Positions 9,387 through 18,837 of a DNA stretch of 64,000 nucleotides are shown piece by piece. Position numbers and translations under genes: made by a program. The stretch is from NCBI GenBank assembly GCA_035555975.1, contig DATMFV010000112.1, positions 10,974-74,973 of the forward strand. The letters run 5' to 3'. The notes beneath the pieces are model-generated. The model was not told the DNA's origin. It did no database searches and was given only the letters and a program-made list of their open reading frames with translations. Source of the stretch: DATMFV01 sp035555975. Its GTDB lineage: Bacteria; Verrucomicrobiota; Verrucomicrobiia; Chthoniobacterales; Chthoniobacteraceae. Every line of letters begins with the position of its first letter. The stretch's first letter is position 1.

Positions 9387-9578
9387 GGCGGATTCCAGAG
9401 GCGGCTTTGGTTTTTTGGGTTTTGTCTTCGCGCCCCGCTTGTGATAGCGAAACGTAGAGACAAGGGAAATCGTTGATGGCGTTGGAAACGGGCGAGTCTA
9501 CCAGAGCGCCCCGGGCAAAACCAGTAAAACCGCAACACGATCCCCCCTCCTTCCAGAGCAACCTTTATTCCACACCAT

Positions 9579-10517
9579 ATGAGCAAACGCATCGCATTTC
9601 TTTTTTCAGGGCAGGGGGCGCAGAAAGTCGGCATGGGCAGGGAACTGGCCTCCCGCTTTCCGGCGGCCCGGCGTCTTTTCGAACAGGCCGACGCGCTTCT
9701 GGGCTGTTCGCTGAGCGCGATCGCCTTCGAAGGCCCGGCGGAGACCCTGACGCAGACGATCCACTGCCAGCCCGCCCTTTACGTCCACGGCCTCGCCGTG
9801 CTCGCGGCATTGCAGGAAAAGTGCGACGCGGTGCTCCGCCCCCACGCGACCGCCGGTCTTTCGCTCGGCGAGTTCACCGCGCATGCCGCCGCCGGGACGT
9901 TTGATTTCGAGACCGGCCTGCGCCTGGTCGCCCAGCGCGCCCGGTTCATGCAGGAGGCATGCGACGCGACGCAAGGGGGGATGGCGGCGCTGATCGGGGC
10001 CGACGAGCCGACGGTCCGCCAGCTCGCGGCGGAGGTCGATGTCGACATCGCCAACCTCAACGCGCCGGGGCAGATCGTCATCTCCGGTGAAAGCGCCAAA
10101 ATCGCGCTGGCCATCGGTCGGGCAAAGGATTTCGGCATCCGCCGCGCCATCCCGCTCGAAGTCGCCGGGGCGTACCATTCGCGCCTGATGAACTCCGCCT
10201 ACCTGAAGCTCGGCGCGGTGCTGGAGGCGACCGAACTGCAAACGCCGGGCTGCAAGGTTTACAGCAACATCGACGCCCAGCCGGTCACTGACGCCGCCTC
10301 GATCCGCAACGCCCTGCGCGAACAGGTCACTGGCAGCGTCCGCTGGAGCGACTCGATCGAACGGCTCATCGACGACGAACAGATCGACCTCTTCATCGAA
10401 TTCGGCCCCGACACCACCCTCGCCGGGCTCCTCAACCGCACCCGCAAGGGAACGCCGATCGTCTCCATCGCCGACGAAGCGGGGATGGAAGCGGCGTGTG
10501 AGACGATCCGGGGGTAG
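9579..10517 (+). CDS. fabD: Malonyl-CoA:ACP transacylase FabD
   Basis: A 312-residue cytoplasmic enzyme that loads malonyl groups onto acyl carrier protein for fatty-acid synthesis. The start FLFSGQGAQKVGMG is diagnostic. The serine elbow is GLSLGE (Ser95) where most FabD proteins have GHSLGE; Arg120 (LVAQRARFMQEA) and the catalytic His200 (GAYHSRLM) are present. The ATG at 9579 fits the family N-terminus. It is divergent from the MshEN/pilB pair and followed by a MITE-like element. No other fab gene lies beside it. Confidence 0.94.
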   Translation: MSKRIAFLFSGQGAQKVGMGRELASRFPAARRLFEQADALLGCSLSAIAFEGPAETLTQTIHCQPALYVHGLAVLAALQEKCDAVLRPHATAGLSLGEFTAHAAAGTFDFETGLRLVAQRARFMQEACDATQGGMAALIGADEPTVRQLAAEVDVDIANLNAPGQIVISGESAKIALAIGRAKDFGIRRAIPLEVAGAYHSRLMNSAYLKLGAVLEATELQTPGCKVYSNIDAQPVTDAASIRNALREQVTGSVRWSDSIERLIDDEQIDLFIEFGPDTTLAGLLNRTRKGTPIVSIADEAGMEAACETIRG

Positions 10518-10568
10518 TCTTCCGTTCCTTTTCAGAAACGAGTCAACCGGCCTGTGGCATCGGAACCT

Positions 10569-10861
10569 GGGTGTGATTAAAAGTGGTATCAGCAAGGGAA
10601 TAGCCCGGAGGGCTTACAGCGGGGAAGCCGGGGGTCGAGCGAAGCGACACCCCCGGGCTATTGGATTCCCCCCATCATCGACCCCGAACGGGGTCGCAGA
10701 AAAAGGGACCTTACCCCAAGACGATCCGCTGCGACCCTTTCAGGGTCGATTTCTCTCCCACCGGTTTTCCGGGGGTGGCGCGCTCTCGCGCTTACCCCCG
10801 GCTGCCCCGCTTGAGCAACCCTTCAGGTTGCTTCTTATCTGCACCACTTTTAATCACACCC
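10569..10861. mobile_element. MITE-like non-autonomous element, 293 bp, with TIRs and target duplication
   Basis: Perfect 19-bp terminal inverted repeats (GGGTGTGATTAAAAGTGGT at 10569-10587 and its complement at 10843-10861) bound a non-coding core. The 9-bp direct repeat TCGGAACCT lies immediately outside each end (10560-10568 and 10862-10870), as expected of a target-site duplication. The core holds several hairpins: an AGCCGGGGGT-type stem around 10627-10660, GACCCCGAACGGGGTC around 10680, and CAACCCTTCAGGTTG around 10818. No transposase frame is present, so it would need a transposase supplied in trans. It fills the gap between fabD and queF; short open frames crossing it look spurious. 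Only one copy is visible in this window. Confidence 0.85.
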
Positions 10862-10999
10862 TCGGAACCTGATGCAACGCCGCCGGTTGGTTCGTTTTGG
10901 AATGGCTGTTGACGGGCCGGGCCGTCGTGGGCCGTGAAAATTGGCCTTGTCAAAAGAGACGCTCCGGAGAGATTACGGTTTCTTACATCGCCTTTATCC

Positions 11000-11461
11000 A
11001 TGTCCGACGCATCCAACGATCCCAAACGCGGCCTGAACCTTCTCGGGCGTGCCATCGAAGCGATCCCCGCCCGGCCCGACCTCGCCGTGCTGGAAACCTT
11101 TCCCAACCGCTACCCGCAACGCTCCTACTGGATTCGCTTCGAGACGGTGGATTTCACCTCGCTCTGCCCCGTGACCGGCCAGCCCGATTTCGCGCGGATC
11201 ACCATCGACTACGTGGCCGACGAGCGGTGCATCGAGACCAAGTCGCTCAAGTTTTACCTCGCCTCGTTCCGCAACTCGCGCAGTTTCAACGAAGAGGTGG
11301 TCAACCGCATCCTCGACGATCTGGTTGCCGCGTGTGCGCCCCGGCGGATGATCGTCCATGGCGCATTTGCCTCGCGCGGGGGGATCAGCCTCTCGGCACA
11401 GGCCGCCCATCCCGACGAAGCGGCGCACCGGCTGGAACCGCCCGCGCGCAGTCGGGGCTGA
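11000..11461 (+). CDS. queF: NADPH-dependent 7-cyano-7-deazaguanine reductase QueF
   Basis: A 153-residue short-form QueF, which reduces preQ0 to preQ1 in queuosine synthesis. FTSLCPVTGQPDFA carries the catalytic Cys56 and Asp63. The ETKSLKFYLASFRN motif (substrate and NADPH binding) and the His-Gly segment VHGAFASRGG follow. The ATG at 11000 gives the usual family length; a GTG at 10934 would add a 22-residue extension without family support. The C-terminal 15 residues are Ala/Arg-rich and look unconserved. It heads a run of same-strand genes through holA. No other queuosine genes lie in the window. Confidence 0.93.
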   Translation: MSDASNDPKRGLNLLGRAIEAIPARPDLAVLETFPNRYPQRSYWIRFETVDFTSLCPVTGQPDFARITIDYVADERCIETKSLKFYLASFRNSRSFNEEVVNRILDDLVAACAPRRMIVHGAFASRGGISLSAQAAHPDEAAHRLEPPARSRG

Positions 11462-11526
11462 CGGTCGATTTTTTTCGTTTTTTTAGGCTCCGGTTTCGTC
11501 GCCTCCCGCGCTATCGTGGCGGCAAG

Positions 11527-12249
11527 ATGCCGACGCCGCTCCACGAAAAATCGTCCGTTGAAACCATCCGCGCCCGCTTTGACGCCGATGTCGACCGCTT
11601 CAGCCGTCTCGAAACCGGGCAGCAGGCGACGATCGACGCGCCGCTGGTCCTCGATCTCGTCGCCGCCGCTGCCGCGAGCCACCTGCGCCCCGGCGACCAC
11701 CTTCTCGACCTCGGCTGCGGCGCGGGCAATTTCACGCTCCGGCTGCTGCGGGAGGTCCGCCCGCTCCATTGCCATCTGGTCGACCTGAGCCGCGCCATGC
11801 TGGATCGCGCCGGCGACCGCCTCCGCGCGGTCGACAACCCGCCGCACACCCTTTGCCAGAGCGATCTGCGCGAGGTCGGCTTTTCGGAAAAGAGTTTCGA
11901 CGCGATCGTCGCCAGCGCCGTCCTCCATCACCTGCGCGACGATGCCGACTGGGAGGCCGTTTTCACCCGTCTCCACCGCTGGCTCAAACCCGGGGGGCGG
12001 CTCTATGTCGCCGATCTGGTTACTTTCGAAGACCCCGCCATCCAGGCCGTCATGTGGGAACGCTATGGCGCGTACCTCGAAAGCGTCGGGGGGGCCGGCT
12101 ACCGGCAGGCGATCTTTGGCAACATCGAGGCGGAAGACTCCCCGCGCCCGCTTCCCTATCAGCTTGATCTCCTGCGCAAGGTCGGCTTTTCCGGTTACGA
12201 CATCCTCCACCGCAACAGCGTTTTCGCCTGCTTTTTTGCGATCCGGTAG
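11527..12249 (+). CDS. Class I SAM-dependent methyltransferase
   Basis: A 240-residue Rossmann-fold methyltransferase. Motif I is LLDLGCGAGNF (59-69), the acidic residue follows in LVDLSRAML, and the later motifs FDAIVASAVLHHL and WLKPGGRLYVADL complete the SAM-binding core. The substrate is unknown; the C-terminal third (ERYGAYLES..LLRKVGFSGYDIL) resembles small-molecule or lipid methyltransferases. The frame is open much further upstream, but the ATG at 11527, 65 nt after queF, gives a compact normal protein. Confidence 0.85.
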   Translation: MPTPLHEKSSVETIRARFDADVDRFSRLETGQQATIDAPLVLDLVAAAAASHLRPGDHLLDLGCGAGNFTLRLLREVRPLHCHLVDLSRAMLDRAGDRLRAVDNPPHTLCQSDLREVGFSEKSFDAIVASAVLHHLRDDADWEAVFTRLHRWLKPGGRLYVADLVTFEDPAIQAVMWERYGAYLESVGGAGYRQAIFGNIEAEDSPRPLPYQLDLLRKVGFSGYDILHRNSVFACFFAIR

Positions 12250-12273
12250 ACTCCGGCGCTTCCCCTCCCCGCC

Positions 12274-13158
12274 ATGCCCCGTCTCCTGTTCCTGATCCTT
12301 GCCGTCGGGCTTCTCACCGGCGGAGGGAAGGCGGCGGGCGACGGGGGCGACCGGCTGCGACCGCTCAAGGAGATCGCTTTTTCCGACCTGAGCGACCGGA
12401 CGATCGCCGAAGCCGGCCGACAGGCGCTCGCCATGCGCCCGGAGGCATGGAAACATGCGGAAACCGAGCATTTCGTCCTCCACTTCCGGGAACGTTCCGT
12501 TGCCGCGCCGGTTGCCGTCGAAGCCGAGTTTTACTACCGCATCCTTTTAAGCGACCTGAAGCTCTCCCCCACTCCTTCCGACGGGAAGAGCCACATCTAC
12601 CTCTTCGATGACCCGCGCGAATGGTCGCTTTTCGCCAGCGACGCCTCGCTGGAAGTCTGGACCGGCGCGGCGAAGATCGGCGGGGAACTCTTCGTCCCGC
12701 GCGACAGCGCCCGCCGCTTCAAGGGGCACGAACTGGGGCACGAAATCGCGCACCTGATCGTCCGCCGCCACCTGGGCGAACACCTGCCGCTCTGGCTGGA
12801 GGAAGGGTATGCGGAGGAAGTCGCGACCCGGGGGTACGCCGCCTTTTACCGCGCCCGCGGCTACCGGGCCAAACCGCGGGCCGGAGCGTTGCCCGCCCCG
12901 CCGGTCCCGCTTGCCGAACTGACCGCCCGTACCGGTTACCCGGCCGACACCGCCGAAGCACACCTCTTCTACCGGCAGGCCCACCGGCTGGCGTGGTTTC
13001 TGAACGCTTTTGGCGACGAAGCCCATTTCCGGCAACTGCTCACCCTCTGCGCAAAAGGTGAACCGTTTGAGAGCGCCCTGCGCCGCGCGTACGGCTCCCG
13101 CTGGGCCAGCCTCGACGCTTTGGAGGTTGACTTCCTGGCCGAACTTGCCAGACCGTAG
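12274..13158 (+). CDS. Peptidase MA-like metalloprotease, secreted (copy 1)
   Basis: A 294-residue protein with an N-terminal signal-peptide-like stretch (RLLFLILAVGLLTGGGKA). The zinc site is HEIAH (156-160, overlapping a preceding HELGH) with the third ligand in EEGYAE about 17 residues later, a gluzincin arrangement. The sequences HAETEHFVLHFR and KSHIYLFDDPREW are also found, slightly changed, in the next gene, so the two are a tandem duplication. It probably acts outside the cytoplasm on an unknown peptide or protein. It lies 24 nt after the methyltransferase gene and 36 nt before its paralogue. Confidence 0.78.
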   Translation: MPRLLFLILAVGLLTGGGKAAGDGGDRLRPLKEIAFSDLSDRTIAEAGRQALAMRPEAWKHAETEHFVLHFRERSVAAPVAVEAEFYYRILLSDLKLSPTPSDGKSHIYLFDDPREWSLFASDASLEVWTGAAKIGGELFVPRDSARRFKGHELGHEIAHLIVRRHLGEHLPLWLEEGYAEEVATRGYAAFYRARGYRAKPRAGALPAPPVPLAELTARTGYPADTAEAHLFYRQAHRLAWFLNAFGDEAHFRQLLTLCAKGEPFESALRRAYGSRWASLDALEVDFLAELARP

Positions 13159-13194
13159 GCGTCGTTCCCGCGATCGAACGCCTCCTTTTTTGTC

Positions 13195-14070
13195 ATGCGC
13201 CTCCCCCTGCTTTTCCTGCTGCCCGTTCTGCTTTTTCACCCCGGCTCCTCCCTTCGGGCCGATGCCCCGCCCCGCGACATCCGCCTCAACGAAACGACCT
13301 TCGACGCCCTCTCCAACCACGAGATCAGCGAACTCGGCCAGACCGCGCTCGATCTCCAGCCCAAAAAGTGGCGGCACGCCGAGACGCCCCATTTCATCGT
13401 CCACTTCCGGCGGGCGACCGAAGCGCGCCGGGCGGTCCGCGAGATCGAATACACCCTCTGGTTCGCCGCCACGGCCCTCGGGGCAAAGCCGGAGGCGTAC
13501 GCCAAAAAGTCGCACATCTACATCTTTGGCGACCGGCGCGAATGGACCACGTTTCTCCACAAGAGCAAGACGCCGTCGTGGTCGGCCAGTTTTGCCATGG
13601 GCGACGCGCTCTTTCTCCACGTCGGCGGCCCGACGGAGCCGTTTGACTCGCAGCTTCTCGCGCACGAAACCACCCACGCCGTCGTCGCGCGCCTCTACCC
13701 GCAGAGCCGCTGGCCACTTTGGCTCAACGAAGGGTTTGCCGAATACATGGGGAGCGCCAGCATCGCCGCGCGCAAGGGGCAGTACCTCAAAGGGTTGCAG
13801 AACCGGCTCCAGCAGGCCGACCTGCCGCTCGACGACCTTCTCACCCTCGTGCAATACCCGGCGGAGGCCGACGAGATCACCCGGCTCTACCAGACCAGCG
13901 AGCGGCTGGTCCGTTTCCTGATGACGCAGTTCCCGAAGGAAACCTTCCCGAAACTGGTCGACGCCATTCTTTCCGGAGCCTCGCTTGAAACCGCCGTGAC
14001 GACCCTCTACAGTGAGCAGGTCGGCGACTACGCCGGGTTCATCAAACGTTACGACCGTTTTGAGCATTAA
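13195..14070 (+). CDS. Peptidase MA-like metalloprotease, secreted (copy 2)
   Basis: A 291-residue paralogue of the preceding gene. It has a signal peptide (RLPLLFLLPVLLFHPGSSLRA), the pre-domain motif HAETPHFIVHFR, KSHIYIFGDRREW, and the zinc motif HETTH (157-161) with NEGFAE (third ligand Glu179). The C-terminal helical region differs more from copy 1 than the catalytic core does, suggesting an old duplication with different substrates. Such DUF1570/peptidase-MA-like proteins are common in Planctomycetes and Verrucomicrobiota, mostly uncharacterised. It precedes holA by 29 nt and is likely co-transcribed with it by position only. Confidence 0.78.
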   Translation: MRLPLLFLLPVLLFHPGSSLRADAPPRDIRLNETTFDALSNHEISELGQTALDLQPKKWRHAETPHFIVHFRRATEARRAVREIEYTLWFAATALGAKPEAYAKKSHIYIFGDRREWTTFLHKSKTPSWSASFAMGDALFLHVGGPTEPFDSQLLAHETTHAVVARLYPQSRWPLWLNEGFAEYMGSASIAARKGQYLKGLQNRLQQADLPLDDLLTLVQYPAEADEITRLYQTSERLVRFLMTQFPKETFPKLVDAILSGASLETAVTTLYSEQVGDYAGFIKRYDRFEH

Positions 14071-14099
14071 ACCTGCTATCTGAGCAAGATCCCCGCCTT

Positions 14100-15296
14100 A
14101 TGCCCCGCGCCACCGCCACCAAGCCCGCCTCCTCCAAAGCCGCCGCCGTGCGCGCCGTGGTCGGCAGCGACGAGTCGGAGGTCAAACGGGTCGCCCTCCA
14201 GCGTTCCGTGGAGATGGCCCCCAAGGAGAGCGGCGATCTCGGGATCGACGTGATCGACGGCGCGGTCGACAACGTGGAGCAGGCGATCACCCGCCTTCAC
14301 CAGAGCGTCGAGGCGATCCAGACGCTCCCGTTTTTCGGCGGGGAGAAGCTCGTCTGGCTCAAAAACGCGAATTTCCTGGGCGATTCGGTCACGGGCCGCT
14401 CCGCCGGGGTGGTCGATGCGGCCCAGGCGTTAATCGACCTCCTCGCCGCCGGGCTGCCGCAGGGGGTCGCCTTTCTTTTGAGCGCGACCGAGATCGACAA
14501 GCGCCGTTCGTTCTACAAAACGCTCGGCAAGATCGCCGCAGTGGAGGTTTTCGACAAGCTCGACGCCAGCCGCTCGGGCTGGGAGGAAAACGCGGCGGGC
14601 CTCGTCCGCGACCAGGCGGAAAAAGCCGGGCTTCAACTCCGGGGCGACGCGCTGGAACTCTTCGTGCTGCTGACCGGCGGCGATTCCCGGCAGATCCGCA
14701 ATGAACTCGAAAAACTCGACCTCTACCTCGGTACGGAGCGGCGGGAAGTGACCCTGGAGGATCTCCGGCTGATGGTCCCCCCCTCCCGTGCGGGGGTGAT
14801 CTTCGAACTCGGCAACGCGCTCGCCGCCCGCGACCTCAACCAGGCGCTCGGCCGGGTCGAGCAACTGCTTTTCCAGGGGGAGAGCGCGGTCGGCATCCTT
14901 CTGGTCGCGATCATCCCGACGGTGCGCAACCTCCTGCTCGCCAAGGATCTGATGGATCGTTACCGGCTTTCGCGTCCCGCCGCGCCGTTCCACTTTGCCG
15001 GAGCCCTCAAGCGGCTGCCGGCCGATGCGACCGGGCATCTCCCGCGCAAAAAGGACGGGACGCTCAACACCTACGCCCTCGGCATCGCCGCCACCGGAGC
15101 TCACCGCTTTACGCTGCCCGAGCTTCACCGCGCCCTGGAAGCGTGCCTGGAGGCGAACGTCGAGCTGGTCACTAGCGGGCTCGACGCCGCCACCCTTTTG
15201 ACCGAGTTGATCGTCCGCATCGCCGCTCCCGGCCCATCCCGACCCCTCTCCGCCCCTGCCGCTCCTGCCGCTCCCCGGCGACGTTCCGGCCGATGA
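14100..15296 (+). CDS. holA: DNA polymerase III subunit delta
   Basis: A 398-residue clamp-loader delta subunit, which opens the beta sliding clamp. The AAA+-like core shows QTLPFFGGEKLVWLKNANFL (clamp contact region), GVAFLLSATEIDKRRSFYK, and the delta-specific TGGDSRQIRNELEKLDLYL. The collar domain follows, with the VGILLVAIIPTVRNLLLAK helix. The N-terminus starts with an Ala/Lys-rich tail and the C-terminus ends in a Pro/Ala/Arg-rich tail; both extend the usual 330-350 residue form. The ATG at 14100 follows the protease gene closely. Confidence 0.9.
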   Translation: MPRATATKPASSKAAAVRAVVGSDESEVKRVALQRSVEMAPKESGDLGIDVIDGAVDNVEQAITRLHQSVEAIQTLPFFGGEKLVWLKNANFLGDSVTGRSAGVVDAAQALIDLLAAGLPQGVAFLLSATEIDKRRSFYKTLGKIAAVEVFDKLDASRSGWEENAAGLVRDQAEKAGLQLRGDALELFVLLTGGDSRQIRNELEKLDLYLGTERREVTLEDLRLMVPPSRAGVIFELGNALAARDLNQALGRVEQLLFQGESAVGILLVAIIPTVRNLLLAKDLMDRYRLSRPAAPFHFAGALKRLPADATGHLPRKKDGTLNTYALGIAATGAHRFTLPELHRALEACLEANVELVTSGLDAATLLTELIVRIAAPGPSRPLSAPAAPAAPRRRSGR

Positions 15297-15388
15297 AGTT
15301 TCGCCCCGTTCCGGCCCCGGCGGGACAAAAGAACTTAAATCCCCTTTTCAATTCCCTCGCAACGCATTAAAACGCCTTTCCTATTCTC

Positions 15389-16348
<960 letters not shown>

Positions 16349-16452
16349 ACTCCGCCCCGAAGTTGTGCCAAACGTCCCCTCAAGGCCGCATCGCCTCTTT
16401 CCATCACCTCCAACCCTTCGTCCCTTGGCGCAAGAAAGTTACGACTTTTCCT

Positions 16453-16482
16453 TTGCCAATTAGGGGAAAACCTGAATATCGT
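16453..16482 (+). promoter_or_regulatory. Candidate sigma-70-like promoter of the pilus/secretin operon
   Basis: TTGCCA (16453-16458), an 18-nt spacer, then TATCGT (16477-16482), placing a start site about 25 nt upstream of the first operon ATG at 16513. The -10 is a weak match; this is the best candidate in the 164-nt gap. Confidence 0.35.
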
Positions 16483-16512
16483 AAACCCGTCTCTACTCTT
16501 CCCTCCTATAGC

Positions 16513-17082
16513 ATGAAAAAGCTCACGCTCCTCTTATTGACGCTTGTTGCCGTTTCCCTCCCGCAGTTCGCCAAAGCCCAGGCCCAGGAGTACGACATCA
16601 AGAAGGTCGATGTTGAATTTGTCCTGACACCGGAATACAGCGTCAACCCCCGGGCCAAGCAGGTCCGCTCGCAGAAGTGGATGCAGGTCGAAGTCACCTT
16701 CGACGCCAAGCCCGACTTTACCGAAGAGCTGGTCTTCAACTACTACATCTACTTCAACAAGCGCCTTTTCGTCGGTCGCGTCAACCACGTGAGCATCCAG
16801 AAGGGCCGCGATCTCCACTCGGTCGCCTACATTTCGCCGAAGTCGATCGCCAACATCCTGGAAGGGAAGGTATTGACCCCCTCGGCGCTGGAAAACGTCG
16901 CGGTCACGATCACCAAGCCGGGCATCTCCGCCCCGCTGGCCAGAAAAGACTGGAAGCCGTCCGTTGGCGAATGGTGGGCCACCATGAAGGCGGAAGAAGG
17001 GTTCGTCGTCGACAAGCGCGAAACGCCGTTCGCGCCGCTCTCCTGGGATTACTACGAAGCCCTCAAGCCGCTCAACCGCTAA
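16513..17082 (+). CDS. Amuc_1102-like secreted protein, first gene of pilus/secretin operon
   Basis: A 189-residue protein with a clear signal peptide (KKLTLLLLTLVAVSLPQFAKAQA) and a beta-rich mature part. Gene order and size match Amuc_1102 of Akkermansia muciniphila, reported to have an immunoglobulin-like pilin-related fold. In this window it leads the operon and sits 9 nt before the PilM-like gene. The ATG at 16513 is chosen because the signal peptide starts there; an upstream in-frame start adds 50 residues of non-signal sequence. A periplasmic accessory or pilin-like role is inference from the locus. Confidence 0.75.
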   Translation: MKKLTLLLLTLVAVSLPQFAKAQAQEYDIKKVDVEFVLTPEYSVNPRAKQVRSQKWMQVEVTFDAKPDFTEELVFNYYIYFNKRLFVGRVNHVSIQKGRDLHSVAYISPKSIANILEGKVLTPSALENVAVTITKPGISAPLARKDWKPSVGEWWATMKAEEGFVVDKRETPFAPLSWDYYEALKPLNR

Positions 17083-17091
17083 GCCGGTATC

Positions 17092-18837
17092 ATGGCAGCA
17101 CCTCAACGTATTTTCACCCTCAGTCTGGGGTCCCAAACCGTCCGCCTCGCAGAGTTTCACTCTGACAAAAATGGAGGGCTGATTCTCTGGAACTACCAGA
17201 CTTCCGAACTCCTCTCCGACCCGGCGGCCGACGCCGCGCGTGTGGGCCAGACCGCCATCGCCGTCCAGGAACTGGTCGGCAACCTCAAAGCGGGCGGCTC
17301 CAGCGTCAATTATTCGATCCCGGCGCAGTCGGTCTTTACCCGGTTTGTCCGGCTCCCGTCCGTCGGCGAGGAAAAGATTGAGCAGATCGTCACGTTCGAA
17401 GCGCAGCAGAACGTCCCGTTCCCGATCGACGAGGTCGTCTGGGATTACCAACTGGTCACTTCGAACGACCCGGAAAAGCTGGAGGTCGTCCTGGTCGCCA
17501 TCAAGTCGGATCTCCTCGAGGAACTCAACAGCGCGGTGGAAGACTCCGGCGCGCGGACCGATGTCGTCGACGTGGCCCCGATGGCGCTCTACAACGCCTT
17601 CCGCTACAACTACAGCGACGTTGGCGGCTGTTCCCTGCTGATCGATATCGGCGCGCGGACCACCAACCTGGTCTTTGTTGAAGAACAGAAGGTCTTCTCG
17701 CGTTCCATCCCGATCGGCGGCAACACGATTACCGCCGCCATCGCCAAGGATTTCGACGAAAACTTCACCATCGCCGAAGCCCGCAAGAAGGAGCAGGCTT
17801 TCGTCAGCCTCGGCGGGGCATACGCCGCGCCGGACGACGAGGAAGTCGCCCGCGTCTCCAAAATGGTCCGCAATACCATGACGCGGCTCCACGCCGAGAT
17901 TTCCCGGTCGATCTCCTTCTACCGTTCGCAACAGGGCGGCAAGCAGCCTGACCGCGTCTACCTCTGCGGCGGCTCGGTCGGCATGCCGTACATGCGGGAG
18001 TTCTTCAACGAAAAGCTCGCCCTCCCGATCGAATTCTTCAACCCGTTGCGCAACGTCAGCGTCGGTGGTTCCATCGATGCCGGTTCGATCGGCAAGGAAG
18101 CGCACGTTCTGGGCGAACTCGTCGGCCTCGGCCTCCGGTCGAGCAGTTCGTGCCCGATGGAGCTTAACCTCCGTCCCCCGAGCGTCATCCGCACGCGGGA
18201 GATGGAAGCGCGCCGTCCTTTCTTTGCCCTGGCCAGCGCCGCCCTTCTGCTGATCCTCGCAAGCTGGTTCTACTTCTTCCACCACAACGCCAAGGTCCAG
18301 GAGGAAGTCCTCGCCAAGCTCGAGCCGAAAGTCAGCGCGCTTGAGGCATTGCAGAAAAAGTTCAACGCCACCGAAGCCCAGCGCAAGACGCTTCAGGCCG
18401 CCGCCCAGCCGCTGCTTGATGCCGTCACCGAACGCGACTACTGGCTGCGCCTGCTTGATGACCTCAACGAGCGCCTGCCCAAGCGGTACATCTGGATTAC
18501 CTCGATCTCCGTCGGCAGCAGCGCGTCCACGGCCTCCGCGGCCACGCCCGCCCGTCGTGCTCCGGCCCGTCCCGGTGCGGCAGCGGCGCCCGCCAGCAAG
18601 CCGACCCTGGTCGTCAAGGGGCTCTACCTTGCCAACCCGCAGGAAGTCCGCATCGTGGACGAGTTTGCCACCGCCCTCGCCCAATCGCCCTTCTTCTCCA
18701 TCGATTTGGAAAAAAAGAACATCTACAACCCGGTCCGTACCACCCAGAACAATACCGAGTGGACGTTCCCGTATGAACTTCAGCTTCCACTGAACGACCC
18801 CACTGAACTTCCCGCGCCGGAAGCCACCGCACCATGA
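17092..18837 (+). CDS. pilM: PilM-like actin-fold protein fused to PilN-like membrane segment (Amuc_1101-like)
   Basis: A 581-residue protein. Residues about 1-365 are a PilM/FtsA-type ATPase fold: FTLSLGSQTVRLAEF, LPSVGEEKIEQIVTFEAQQNVPFPIDEVVWDYQ split over 110-145, IDIGARTTNLVF (phosphate-binding loop) and YLCGGSVGMPYM. A membrane span at about 377-394 (FALASAALLLILASWFYFF) follows, then a periplasmic coiled coil and a C-terminal domain ending TEWTFPYELQLPL, which resembles PilN. So cytoplasmic PilM and membrane PilN appear to be one chain. PilM normally links the assembly ATPase to the inner-membrane PilN/O ring. Its stop overlaps the next start by 4 nt (ATGA). Confidence 0.88.
   Translation: MAAPQRIFTLSLGSQTVRLAEFHSDKNGGLILWNYQTSELLSDPAADAARVGQTAIAVQELVGNLKAGGSSVNYSIPAQSVFTRFVRLPSVGEEKIEQIVTFEAQQNVPFPIDEVVWDYQLVTSNDPEKLEVVLVAIKSDLLEELNSAVEDSGARTDVVDVAPMALYNAFRYNYSDVGGCSLLIDIGARTTNLVFVEEQKVFSRSIPIGGNTITAAIAKDFDENFTIAEARKKEQAFVSLGGAYAAPDDEEVARVSKMVRNTMTRLHAEISRSISFYRSQQGGKQPDRVYLCGGSVGMPYMREFFNEKLALPIEFFNPLRNVSVGGSIDAGSIGKEAHVLGELVGLGLRSSSSCPMELNLRPPSVIRTREMEARRPFFALASAALLLILASWFYFFHHNAKVQEEVLAKLEPKVSALEALQKKFNATEAQRKTLQAAAQPLLDAVTERDYWLRLLDDLNERLPKRYIWITSISVGSSASTASAATPARRAPARPGAAAAPASKPTLVVKGLYLANPQEVRIVDEFATALAQSPFFSIDLEKKNIYNPVRTTQNNTEWTFPYELQLPLNDPTELPAPEATAP

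Noticed and set aside
10661..10912. Small plus-strand open frames across the fabD-queF gap
   Set aside because: They overlie the MITE hairpins and have no start signal or family similarity.
10862..10999. Possible preQ1 riboswitch before queF
   Set aside because: I could not find the conserved C-rich loop and A-rich tail pseudoknot; most of the upstream sequence is MITE.
16534..18684. 716-codon minus-strand open frame opposite the PilM-like gene
   Set aside because: Shadow of the plus-strand pilus genes; no recognisable domain.
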